The notes under the pieces are model-generated. The model was not told the origin of the DNA and ran no database searches. It worked only from the letters and a program-made list of their open reading frames with translations. DNA of 64,000 nt from Rhododendron vialii (taxonomy: Eukaryota; Streptophyta; Magnoliopsida; Ericales; Ericaceae): positions 48,591,501 to 48,655,500 of the forward strand of contig NC_080557.1 in NCBI RefSeq assembly GCF_030253575.1. The letters run 5' to 3'. Made by a program: the position numbers and the translations under genes. Shown piece by piece: positions 33,701-46,245 of this stretch (position 1 is the first letter of the stretch; every line of letters starts with the position of its first letter).

Positions 33701-36700
33701 GTATGAACTTTTATTTTAGCTTATAAAAAGCTACACCAAACACATCTCCAACTTATTTTAAGGTTGTTAAGTGAATGATCAAAATAATCGTAATCTGAGA
33801 ATCTAATTCATAAAGTGATGACAAACGGGGCCTTTATGAATTCCTTGAAATGCATGATACCATTTCTCAAGGTTATGTTTCTCATTCCCACCTCCTATCT
33901 CTGCTATAGGTTAGCCGACCTTCAAGAAATAATTGATTCATGATCTTAAAATATGTACCTGAATTAAACTTAGTTATTGTTATGCAGCTCATTGTAAATT
34001 AAATGGTGGTTGCTTTCATAATGTGAAAATTTTAAACTTAGTTATTGTTACGCAGCTCTTGTCAATTGTTGACGAGGAGCCCGTTTTCAAACATTTTTAG
34101 GCTTAAGGAGATATTGAACACTCAACACTCAAACCTAAGAGTTTGATGTTGGATAATAGGTTCCCTATGGCCTTGCCTCTTCTGAGAAGGAATTTCATGC
34201 AATCCTCAACGTGTTAAGATGCTTAATTGGATTTAACTTGCATGAAAGGAAAATAATATGAAGTTCAAGAAAGCCTTATGCTTTGAATGTGGGGAGTCCA
34301 AAAGCAGGGTTTCAAAGATTGGGTGACTTGTACTCCTGCATTCTATGATGTGTGTTCACATACTCTACCCTAAGTTGGCAGTGATTCAAAGACCCAAAAA
34401 GGAAAGGAGAAAGCCTTCCTTTGGCTGTGAAGTCTCTGCTTCTGCCAGTGCATTTGTATGTATGTGATGGGATTTTCTACTGATTCTCAGTCACTTGATT
34501 GTGTTTGGAAAGAATCAAGCTACAGCAATTTTCCATTAAATCGTCTGTTGTTACTTTTTTTCCTCATTTGGTCCAACTTCTAGTATGATGGATGATGGAA
34601 GCAGGAAAGGGCACTTAGTGGTGTTATTTTATAGGAACCATGTTTAATATATTTGGTGATTCGAAACTATGTTTTAAAACCTACAAGTTAGGAGAAAGAG
34701 TCGTTAAAGGGCTGAAATGACCAAGTTCCTCCTTGTTTGATGCAGGTGCGGAAGCTCCAGAGGGCTTGTCTGAGGAATCCCGTCAAGGTATTCTAAATTA
34801 CTATCTATCACTGCATCGTATATTGTTCTTAATTTTATTCATTAGTTTCATGACTAACGTCAAGTTGTAATTACTTCCAGATTGAGGCCTCATCTAAATA
34901 TTCCACTGTTGATACCCTAAAGCAACAATATCTTTTGGTGCCTTCAATGCACAAGGTTTCCTTCTATACCATTTTGTGTTGTATGCCGTTTTTCATCTTT
35001 TTGAAAATTTTGAAAATGAATGCCAACTAGGGTATTGCTTTGTCGACAGCATTTATTTTGGATTTAAGGAAGAGCGATAATCTGCAAAATTGAGGGGAAA
35101 AGGGGGAAAACCGTGAATCCTTTAGGTTTATTCTACTACAGAAGTATGGTTGTTTGGGTTATGCATGAAACTGTTGCTCAAGGAGCAGCTATCAGTGTCT
35201 TAGTGGAAAATTTGATCCAGCCGAAGTGGGAATGAAAAGGCTAAAATATATCTTTTTTCAGTGGTTAAAGCTTGTGTTTATACTCCTGAGGTCATTACGA
35301 AATAGCAGATGAATGGTTTTCTTTTCTCTCTCCTCATCACCCCACCTCCCCACACCCACCCCGAAAATATAAACTTTAAAAACAGGAGGGATTGTTTCCA
35401 ACCTTTCAAACTAATTTACTTCACCTTGGTATAGTGATTGGGAAACCATGTAGTCACCTTTTGTCCTGAAAGGAACATGTGACCAACAATTTATGTAGCT
35501 GAAGCAAGGTTTGCCTCCGTGATCCCCTCTCATTACTGCATTTCTGTAGGCCTGAATTGATTTGATGCAAACCAAATCAAGGGTAAGATTCATGAAAGAG
35601 ACAAATCCCAAAATGGGATACAAGGAGAAAAAACTCTCTATATTCTTTTATCAATACATCAAAAAAGCTACCTAATGAGCACCCTAGACTCCTATTTATA
35701 GACCCTCTACTACAAAGGACTAAGAAAGACATACATACCCTTAAACCTACTGCATCAGACTCACCCTCTTAAAAAAAACAACTTGTCCTCAAGTTGGACA
35801 CAAGACTCAAGACAACTAAATAAAGAAAACATAGAACTATTTATTATGCAGCTCTAGAGTAGGCATGTGACTGCATTTCCTTAATTTACGTCACCCTCAT
35901 GCAATAACCCATCTTCAATACGAGCTTTCGTTTGTGTACATCCACTGTCCTTGCTTATGTGCCAAGAAATCACCCATTTGTCATGTCTCTTGTTAATCAA
36001 AATATCTTCAGAGTAGCTCATCATAAACACCCCCAAGTCGTGCCAAACCCTATCCACCTTAGCACGTTGAAAAGTCACCGCACAATGTTCAAAACTTGCT
36101 TGCTTGAAGACAAAACCCAAAGGGTCAACAAGCTGTCCTAAATCATCTTTTCCCTATTTCGGTAATACCGAATGGAGTGTACTAGGAAAAAGAACCAATT
36201 TGATCACCCCTTGCACCATGTGCAACTCGGAAGGCAAATAATGGAAGCAATCAGGAAGTTTTGGCTCTCCAAAATCTCCAACCATTGGTGGATGATCTAA
36301 AACGACTTCATCCATCTTCGGTGACACAACTAAAGCATAAGGAACTTCTTCTATCACTTCCTTGCTTTCTTGCCAAGTCATAAGGAAGCTTTCCTTGATC
36401 ATATTAACAAGCGTTCCCTCTTCATTGTCAACACAATACTCTTCTTCAAACCCATCATAGATGGGCACATCTTCCGGTTCACCACTCTTAAAGACGAGAT
36501 CATCTTCAAAATTACTTCTAATCTGGTAGGCATTATCAAACTTAAGATCTTCTCCAATCTCCAATATGGAGTCACCTTCAAGATCATTTCCAAGTTCCTC
36601 ATTTGGGAACTCATCAAAGACGGGGAGGACTTTGAAACTGTTAGATGATGGATCTATTTGTATCTAGTGTAATTATATGTCTTATCATGTAATTAGTTTA

Positions 36701-39700
36701 AGTATCTAGGACCGTAGTGCAATTATTATACAGCTTGTATATATATTTTTTACGTTGAATGAAATTAACTCTAATGGGTTTTCTCCCTATTATGATTACC
36801 CTAAAACTGAACATGGTATCAGAGCGATAGAACCTGGCGACCTACGACGTTCTTCTCGTCGCTGCGTGAACAGTACTTTCGGGTGAACAGTGATCGTGAA
36901 CAGTGGCGTGAACAGTGCGTGAACAGTTATCGCGTGAACAGTGATCGTGAACAGTGGTCGCGTGAACAGTGATCGTGAACAGTGATCTCGTGAACAGTGC
37001 TTTGTGAACAGTTCTTCGATCAGTCGGGGTTTGCCGTCACCGTCGATCAGATTTGTTCTCGCCGATCAAATCTATTTTTTTTCTTTTTCAACACTGTTTC
37101 AGTCAGATCCGAAGGTGTTCAGTTGATTTTTTTTGAGGTTCTAGGGTTTTTGGAACCTTTATTTATTATTTTTGGAGTTCTAAAGTTGCTGGGAACATTG
37201 TTTATTGTTTATTTGGCATTATTGTTCTGCTTTCAAGATGTCAGAAGAGAAAAAACAGGCTTCCGCTAGTGGCAAGGATGAGTTGAGTCGTGTAGGGACT
37301 CTGGATAACTCTCCACTAGATATTTGTCCCATCAAACTGGATGGCACAAATTATTTACTTTGGTCTCGTACTTTTACATTAGCCATTGAAGCTAAAGGGA
37401 TGTCTGAGTTCATTGAAGGCCCTGTTACTGAGCCTACTACTGATGTTGAACTCAAGACGTTTAAGTCTCGTCGATCTTTAGCCATGACTTGGTTGTTTAA
37501 TTCTATGAAGGCTGATATTCGTAGTCCTTTCTTGCTTCTTAACACTCCATATCAGATTTGGACTATTGCCACACAGACTTATTCTCAGCAGGGCAATGAT
37601 GCTCAGTGTTTTGAGTTGCGAAAGCGACTTCGTACTATGGATCAACACAATCGATCTGTTGCTGTTTACTTTGCTGATCTTAGTGGGGCCTGGCAAGAAT
37701 TTGATTATTATCAGGGGTTTCAAGCAGTCTGTTCCGTTGATGCTGGTGCTTGGTTAAAAAGAATAGAGAAAGAGCGTGTGTATGACTTTCTTGCTGGTCT
37801 TGATGTGGAGTATGATCCAATTAGAGTGCAGGTGTTGGGTCGTGTTCCGTTTCCATCTTTGGGCGAGGCCTATGCCATTGTTCAACAGGAGGAGAGCAGA
37901 AGGGGTGCTATGTTACAAGCTCCTACTTTTGATCGTTCTGCATTGGTTGCTATTCCGCAGGGACAGTTTGGGTCTGGCAGTGGAAAGTCTCAGTCTGGTA
38001 CTACTAGTGGGATCATAGACCGTATGTCACTCCAGTGTGATTATTGCCACAACACTGGACATACCAAGGATTTTTGTTGGAAGTTACATGGTCGTCCTTC
38101 TCGTGGGCGAGGCAGTGGACGTGGAGGTCGAGGTCGTGGTCCCGGGCGTTCTCAGGCTCAGGCACATGTTTCAGAGTTTGCTACCTTGTCTGATTCTGGG
38201 TTCAGTACAGGAGTTCAGTCACCTTCTGATTCTGTTGGCGGTTTCTCTCAGAGGGAGATGCAAGCTCTCAGGCGTCTTATGGCTCAGGCTGATTCTTCCT
38301 CTACTATAGCTCCTACTTCCACAGCAGCTCCTACTGCATCCTATTTTGCTCATTCAGGTATTCCAGCTAGTGCATTTACTGCCTCCTCTGGTATTCCTTG
38401 GATTATCGATTCTGGTGCTTCAGATCATATGACAGGTTGTTCCTCTGTTTTTGATTCTTATTCCACTTGTTCTGGTAAGGATAAAGTTCGAATTGCCGAT
38501 GGATCGTTCTCTGCTATTTCAGGGAAAGGTTCCGTTCGCTATTCTCCCTCTATCTCTCTCTCTCTTCAGTCCTCCATATTCCAAACTTTGCCACTAACCT
38601 TCTTTCAGTTAGTAGTTTTACACATTCTGCAAACTGTTCTGTGACATTTTTTCCTACTCACTGTATCTTTCAGGAACTGGAAACGGGGAAGGTGATTGGC
38701 AGTGGTAAAGCACATGGTGGTATCTATTATCTGGAGCATGCACCTCATCCATCTCAGCCATCTTTATCATGTGGACAAGCTCTACGGGCAGATATGAGTT
38801 CCACTCTTTCTTTGTTACATCAGTGGCACCGTAGATTGGGTCATCCCTCTTTTGGGATATTAGAGAAATTTTTTCCTACTTTAATTAAACATTGTCCTAG
38901 GGATCAGTTTTTTTGTGAAGCTTGTGAGTTTGGAAAACATAAACGCTCTTTTTATGCACCTATTAATAAACGAAGTGATTCTCCATTTATGGTTATCCAT
39001 TCTGATGTTTGGGGTCCTTCTCCTGTTACTTCTTTAAAGGGCTATCGATGGTTTGTTACTTTTATTGATTGTTATTCTCGTGCCACATGGGTGTACTTAC
39101 TCCAGTCAAAAAATGAAGTATTTTCCTGCTTCAAATCTTTTCATAAGATGGTGTGCACTCAATTTGATACACATATTAAAATTCTTCGGAGTGATAATGG
39201 GACTGAGTATATTGATAAGATTTTTCGGACATATCTAGATGATAATGGTATTATTTTTCAGACGACTTGCGTTGACACTCCACAACAAAATGGAGTCGCT
39301 GAGCGTAAAAATCGTCATCTTGCTAAGGTCGCTCGATCTCTTTTGTTCACTATGAATGTTCCCAAATATTTATGGGGAGAAGCTATTTTAACTGCTACAT
39401 ATCTTATCAACCGTATGCCATCAAGTGTCCTTAATTTTAAAACACCTATTGAGTGCCTGCCAAGCAGTTGTCGAGTTACGACTCTTCCACCTAGGGTGTT
39501 TGGTTGTGTGTGTTTTGTTCATGCCCCAAAACCTTCTGGGGGCAAGCTAGGACATAAAGCCCATAAGTGTATTTTTGTTGGGTACTCTCCTACCCAAAAA
39601 GGCTATAAGTGTTACGATCCTTATTCAAGGAAGATGTTTGTCTCTATGGATGTTACCTTTTGGGAAACAGAGGTTTTTTATTCTCCCTCTAAACCATCTC

Positions 39701-42700
39701 TTCAGGGGGAGCATCAACAGGAGGAAGAGATGTTTACCTTTTATAATCATAGTGAGGGGGAGAAATTTTTCTATGATCATAGTGAAGGGGAGAAGGAAAA
39801 CACTGGAGAGGAACCAGTATTTGTTGAAAGGGAAACACATCATATTGGTGGTGACATTGAGGAACAACTACCTGCACGACAACGACTGCAGGGAGCTGGC
39901 TTACAGAGGTATGCTAGACGGAAAAATGGAAAGTCTTCATGTACGTTACCACTTTGTCAATCACAATCACCCAATCCAGTTCCAAATTCCTCAGCTGACT
40001 CTTCTGGTAATGATTCTTCTCTTATTGAACCTCCTCCTATGGATCCTGACAATCTTCCTATTGCTATTCGAAAAGGTGTTAGATCTTGTACTCAACATCC
40101 TATTTCACAGTTTGTTTCTTATGACCGTTTGTCTCCTTCGTACCATGCATTTGTCTCTTCTCTTTCTTCTATATCTATTCCACAGAATTGGCAGGATGCA
40201 TTCAAGATACCTAAGTGGAAAGGAGCTATGGTAGAAGAGATGACCGCTTTGAAAAAGAATGGCACCTGGGATCTAGTGTCACTTCCAGGAGGGAAGAAAC
40301 CAGTGGGCTGCAAGTGGGTGTTCATTATTAAGCAAAAGGCTGATGGTACAGTTGAGAGATACAAGGCAAGGCTTGTTGCCAGAGGTTTTACTCAAACTTA
40401 TGGTATTGACTATGAGGAGACGTTTGCTCCGGTAGCGAAGATGAATTCTGTGCGAGCTCTTCTCTCGTGTGCTGCCCACTTGAATTGGCCTCTTCAACAG
40501 TTTGATGTGAAAAATGCATTTCTCCATGGTGATTTAGAGGAGGAAGTTTATATGGATATTCCACCAGGTTTCTCTTCTCTTGCAAGTGAAGGAAAGGTGT
40601 GTAGATTAAAGAAGGCACTTTATGGGCTGAAGCAGTCACCTAGAGCCTGGTTTGGCAGGTTTTCTAAGGCTATGCTGAGTTTTGGTTACAAGCAGAGCCA
40701 TGCAGATCATACGATGTTTATCCGGCGAAGTAATGGTAAGATTGCTGTCCTTATTGTTTATGTTGATGACATAATAATGACAGGCAACGATGTGAGTGAG
40801 ATTCATAACCTTAAGTCTCGTCTAGCTCAAGAGTTCGAGATTAAGGACTTGGGATCATTGAGATACTTCCTTGGAATGGAAGTAGCGAGGTCTGATAGAG
40901 GTATCTTTATTTCCCAACGCAAGTATATACTTGATTTTTTGGAAGAGACAGGCATGTTGGGCTGTAGACCTGCAGATTCTCCTATTGAGGCGAATCATCA
41001 TCTTAGTGGAGATGTGGGGGAGCGTACTGATAAAGAGAGGTATCAGCGACTTGTGGGTCGACTAATATACTTGGCCCACACTCGACCAGATATTACTTAT
41101 GCAGTAGGTGTTGTTAGTCAGTTTATGCATGATTCTCGTACTTCACATCTAGATGCAGTTTACCGTATTTTGAGGTATCTAAAATCAGCTCCAGGAAAAG
41201 GAATTTTGTTCTCTAATCATGGCCATTTGCGATTGGAGGCATTCACTGATGCTGACTGGGCTGGTTCTGTGGATGATAGGCGCTCTGCTTCTGGCTATTG
41301 CACTTTCCTTGGGGGTAATCTGATTACCTGGCGAAGTAAGAAGCAATCGGTAGTCGCTAGGTCTAGCGCAGAAGCTGAATATAGAGCTATGGCTAATGGT
41401 GTTTGTGAGCTCTTGTGGCTCCAAACTTTGTTACTTGATTTGGGGTTTGCTGATAGTGTTCCGATGAAACTTTACTGCGACAATAAAGCTGCCATTAACA
41501 TTGCTCATAATCCCGTTCAGCATGACAGAACGAAGCACATAGAGATTGATCGACACTTCATCAAGGAAAAATTGAACAAGGGTTTGATATGTATGCCGTT
41601 TGTGAGATCTGAAGATCAGTTAGCTGATATATTCACAAAAGGGCTGGGTAGCAAGAGTTTTTATCCTATTGTGTTTAAGTTGGGCTTGATTGATATCTTC
41701 GCACCAACTTGAGGGGGAGTGTTAGATGATGGATCTATTTGTATCTAGTGTAATTATATGTCTTATCATGTAATTAGTTTAAGTATCTAGGACCGTAGTG
41801 CAATTATTATACAGCTTGTATATATATTTTTTACGTTGAATGAAATTAACTCTAATGGGTTTTCTCCCTATTATGATTACCCTAAAACTGAACAGAAACC
41901 ACCATCTTTAAAATCAGCTCCAAGCTCTTCAAGTGAGAGCTCATCAAAGATAGGAATATCATGTGAGAACTCATCACAATAACATTGCTCCTCGTCCTTC
42001 TCAAATGCATCCGGTTTGAGGCTCGTCTCTTCCTCTAGCACATCCGGTTTGAGATTTTCATAGGACTTGGAATCATAGTAACCATCAATATTCTTGAATG
42101 AAACAGACAAACGTTGCAACTTTTTCTCTAAAGTAGCAACTTCTCTTTTCAGTAACATTAGTTGCATCCAGGGCCGGCCCAAGGGTTTTGAGTGCCCAAG
42201 GCCAAATTTAAAAAAGTGTGCCCCTAATACTTAACAATTTTTACAGCAACGATCAAAATACGAGAAAGCCAAACCAATATAAAATTCTACTAATTATTAC
42301 ATACGAACACAAAATACAAAGTCTTCAAATAGGCAAATACATATTATCTCAATAACGCATGAATATCACTTGAATACTACTCGTCTTGCATTTCTAGAAG
42401 CAAAAATTCCTCGTGACAAATTCCTTCACTTGAAATCCACATCTACGGAAACACAACCTAACAGTCTATGTGACCACCAAAAAAAATTATTGAGAAAATA
42501 AATGAAAATAGTACTACATTGAGTCTCAGCAAACCCTAGTTCAGAAAAAGAAATTCGCCCAAAAAAAAAAAAATTTGCAGTAAAATCGTTGGAGATAATA
42601 GTAAATAAGTACCCGTAAGTAGAAGTATAACGTAGAATCAGCTGGTAAAATCGACCATCGTAGGTCTCTCTACCTGCTCACTGTCGTGCAATCCTCTCAC

Positions 42701-45700
42701 TCTAGATTTTTACTCTCTAATTCTCTATCGCTGCTAGTCTAGGAGAATTTGCTAGTAGTATATCCTGTGATACAAACTTGTGTAGACACGGTGTGTGGTG
42801 TGTATAGCTAGGGTGTTGTGGAGAGATATACCTGATGGAGTACTATTGGAGATTCATGGAGCATACATTGAGACGGCAAATGGGGTTTTCTTTTTTTGTT
42901 TTTGATGATAAGGTTGGAGAGATTGGTGCAATGGAGAGAGAGAGAGAGAGAGTTTTTGGGTCATGGAGAGAGAGAGAGAGTTTCGATAATGGACCAATTA
43001 GTTCTCTGATTTACAAAAATGCCACCGAGTTTTTGGGTCATCTGAGTTTTTGGGCCTTTATTTGCATGTTGAATGAGCATTTTTTATGGTATTGGGCTAA
43101 AAAAGAGTCCTTGTCAAACCCAAATACTAAAAAAATTGGAGTGCCTAAAAAATTGGACATTTTTAGGGTGCCCAAGGCCCAGGCCTCTTGGGGTTGGGCC
43201 AGCTCTGGTTGCACCTTATCATACAAGGTAGCAACTTCTTCAGTCAACTCTTTAATCTCATTCCTATTTTCATTTGAATTGCAATCATTTTCCCTTCCAC
43301 ATTGTGGAATAACATTCAATCCTTCACCATTATTCACCCAAAATCCTCTACCTCCACCTTCCCTTCTTCCTTTAACTCTATCCCTAAGTGTATGAGTCAT
43401 TCCAATGATAAAATCAGCCAATTCAATCACAAACCCAGTCAACTCAGTCCCAAAACCAGTCAACTCAGCAATTTTTCAACCCAAACCAGTCAACTCAGCA
43501 TACAACTCAGCCAAAATACTTAAACCAAGTTAACTCAGTCACCAAACAGCCTCAAATACCCAACAAAACTATGGAAATCGTCACTAATCGCAGCAAATCA
43601 CAACAAACGAGACAAAACCAGCCAAAATCAAACCTGTAAATTGCTTGACAGAGGCTGAAACCACTGGGTCAAGCTCGAAACCCTTGATTCGCAAACCCAA
43701 ATACTGAATCGAGTGTCCGAACAGTGCTTCGAGGACCTAAATAGCAGTTTGCAGGTCTGGGCTCTTGTTTTGAGTGCCGAAATGCACTTGAATCACGAAT
43801 TCAAGGCTCGAAACAAGTAGAACAGTTGCTGTTTGAGTGATTCGAGGCTGGAAATCACTGATTCAAGTTGAATCGAGGGTTGTTCCAAGCACTTCGCACA
43901 CTGTACAGGTACTGAAATGGTCCGAAACAGGCAGATCTGGTCTCGAAAGGATGGATTAGGCTTTGAAAATGACTGGGTATTGTTCGAAATCCCAAAACGA
44001 GTGCCCTAGGGTGCTTGAACAAGTCCGAAAATGGTTGAACAGCACTCGAAATGCTCTGAATCAGGTCAGAATAGGGTTTTGATGTCTGTAATAGCAAGAA
44101 TCAGCTTTGAAATGGTCGATTCTGTAAGTTTAGGGGTCGAAATCGAGATGTAAGAGCTGGGTTTGAGCAGATCTGTTGGTTTTGAGTGGAATAGGGGCTC
44201 CGGCGAGGTTTTCCGGCGCCGTTTTAGGGTTCGGGCGAGGTTCAGGTTTTTGGCGAGGGTTCCGGCGAGATGAACAGTGGGGATCGAGCCGATTGAGCCT
44301 AGAAGCTCTAATTCCAAATACCAAATGATGCAAACCAAATCAAGGGTAAGATTCATGAAAGAAACGAATCCCAAAATGGGATACAAGGAGCAAAAGCTCT
44401 CTACATTCTTTTATCAATGCATCAAAAAAGCTACCTAATGAGCACTCTAGACTCCTATTTATAGACCCTCTACTACAAAGGACTCAAAAAGACATACATA
44501 CCCTTAAACCTACTGCATCATAATTTTTAATTGTTGTCCACAGGAGTGCTATCTCATATATATCCTGACTGAGATGTCTACAAGTACATCAATGGTTTTC
44601 ACTCGAACATGTGATTCAACAAGCCTTCTGGCTCTAATGCTTCGAAACCTTGGTCTAAGAGCCATACCAATTAGTGGTCAAATGAGCCAGGTACGTATAT
44701 GGATGTTTTGTATTAGTTGACTGCATATGTTTGTTTGCCTTGTTTGTAATAGTCAGTGGTCTTTTTATCGCATGCTATTATTCCCAATATGCCCTCACCT
44801 TGTTTCACTCATGGCAGGCCAAAAGACTTGGAGCCTTGAACAAGTTCAAAGCTAGGGAGTGTAATATCCTTGTGTGCACTGATGTGGCCAGTAGAGGGCT
44901 TGATATTCCAAACGTTGATTTGGTTATCAATTATGATATCCCCTCAAATTCAAAGGTCAGGCTCAATTAGTACTTTGTGTTAAATTGTGTATATGGTATC
45001 TCATACCTGTCATTTGCATCTGGGGTCTTTGCTGTTTTCCTGCTGTAGTTTTGGCGTGGGTTCGTTTACTTTAGAAGTTATGCATTCATTGTCCCCTTCT
45101 CCACCGAAGAACAATCTTTTCTTTCTAGCAAGTACCATTTAATATTCGTAATCACCATATACAATCTAGAGTTTGTTTCAAAATTAGGTCTGACCCGGTG
45201 GAACAGTGTTCTGTTTCGGTGGAAAGTTTTCTGTTTCATCTTATGTCTTTATTTGTTGGCATTGTCTCAATTAGTAATCACAGTTGTTGATTAAATTTCA
45301 TCTTTTAACTAACACCTGGGTTATATGGTATGTGTCCTATTTGTTTGAGGTTGGAGTATGTGGTCTCCCTGTCTCACGAGTCAGGCTTGTTCACTTTCTC
45401 TTCTTCTTTTTTTGAGTTTATTTCTAGTGCTCCTAAATTGTTACTCTTACCGAATTTCTTACATTTGTCAACTTTTGCCGTACTTATTTCATTATTTTCG
45501 TATGGATTCTTGAAATCCCCTTGTTAGTCACAAGCATGCCTGGACATCGTGACAATTAATGCGCTGTGGATGCTAAAGTTACTGTAATTTAGGGAAAGAA
45601 AGTTGTTATCCTCCCTTAATCTGCTGATTCTTATTGTTGCCATATATGAAATGTCCTGTAGGATTACATACATCGAGTTGGAAGAACTGCTCGGGCAGGG

Positions 45701-46203
45701 CGATCTGGTGTTGCAATCTCAATAGTCAGTCAGTACGAGTTCGAGTGGTATTTGCAGATAGAGAATCTTATGGGTAGGCAACGAATGTTTCGTTTGTTAT
45801 TATAGGTGTTCACAGTTCAGATGAAAGAAGCTTATTCGTTCTTCTGGTGCAAGAAACACAAAAGTTAAACTGAGCCATTGAAACCATGAAACCACTAGTG
45901 GAATGCAGTTTCGTTTACTTCCGTATTACAGTTCCAAGCCTATTCCTATCACCTCTAACTCCTTTTAAGTTAAGCAGACATTTTCACATTATACACCTGA
46001 TGATTTTATGAACTTTGGACCAATTTCATCCTTCATCCACTTATCCAATATAATTATGTGTCATCATTTAGCAATATTAATCATGGATTCATGAGGTCAA
46101 CCAGGACCAAACCACTCTAAAATAAAACTGGTTCAAACTGTACAAATCACTCTGGTGGCCGGTACAACGGTTCAATTCCCTCTTTTTTTGGGGTGTGGGT
46201 TGG

Positions 46204-46245
<42 letters not shown>

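Larger units (their letters stand above)
36639..41894 (+). mobile_element. Ty1/copia LTR retrotransposon, young, nested in element B
   Basis: Two 175-bp LTRs (36639-36813 and 41720-41894), tips TGTTAGATG and CTGAACA, that read as identical base for base. The target duplication GAAAC (36634-36638 and 41895-41899) is perfect. The PBS TGGTATCAGAGC starts directly after the left LTR (36814-36825). A purine tract TTGAGGGGGAG precedes the right LTR. Integrase comes before reverse transcriptase, which defines Ty1/copia. It is on the same strand as the helicase gene, so its LTR polyadenylation signals could cut helicase transcripts short. Lineage: possibly Ale/Retrofit-like from short LTRs and motif style, not certain. 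Confidence 0.95.
35563..44520 (-). mobile_element. Gag-only LTR retrotransposon (TR-GAG-like), element B, interrupted twice
   Basis: LTRs 35563-35757 and 44326-44520 are 195 bp each with tips TGATGCAAACC and CTGCATCA. The flanks TGATT and TAATT are a 5-bp target duplication with one change. The purine-rich tract next to the left LTR (minus strand, AAGAGGGTGAG) and a degenerate PBS next to the right LTR set the orientation, antisense to the helicase. Internal coding is gag-like plus an acidic repeat protein, without pol. A copia element (36639-41894) and a hAT-like element (42179-43207) are inserted in it. Removing both leaves about 2.7 kb. Confidence 0.87.

Noticed and set aside
35411-35623. 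Open frame [20 protein letters not shown] (also near 44386-44066)
   Set aside because: It lies in the LTRs of element B in both places; a by-product of repeated non-coding sequence.
38641-38700. ATG at 38641 as the true start of the copia pol protein
   Set aside because: Conserved copia sequence in this frame begins upstream of it; copia pol is normally part of one polyprotein with gag.
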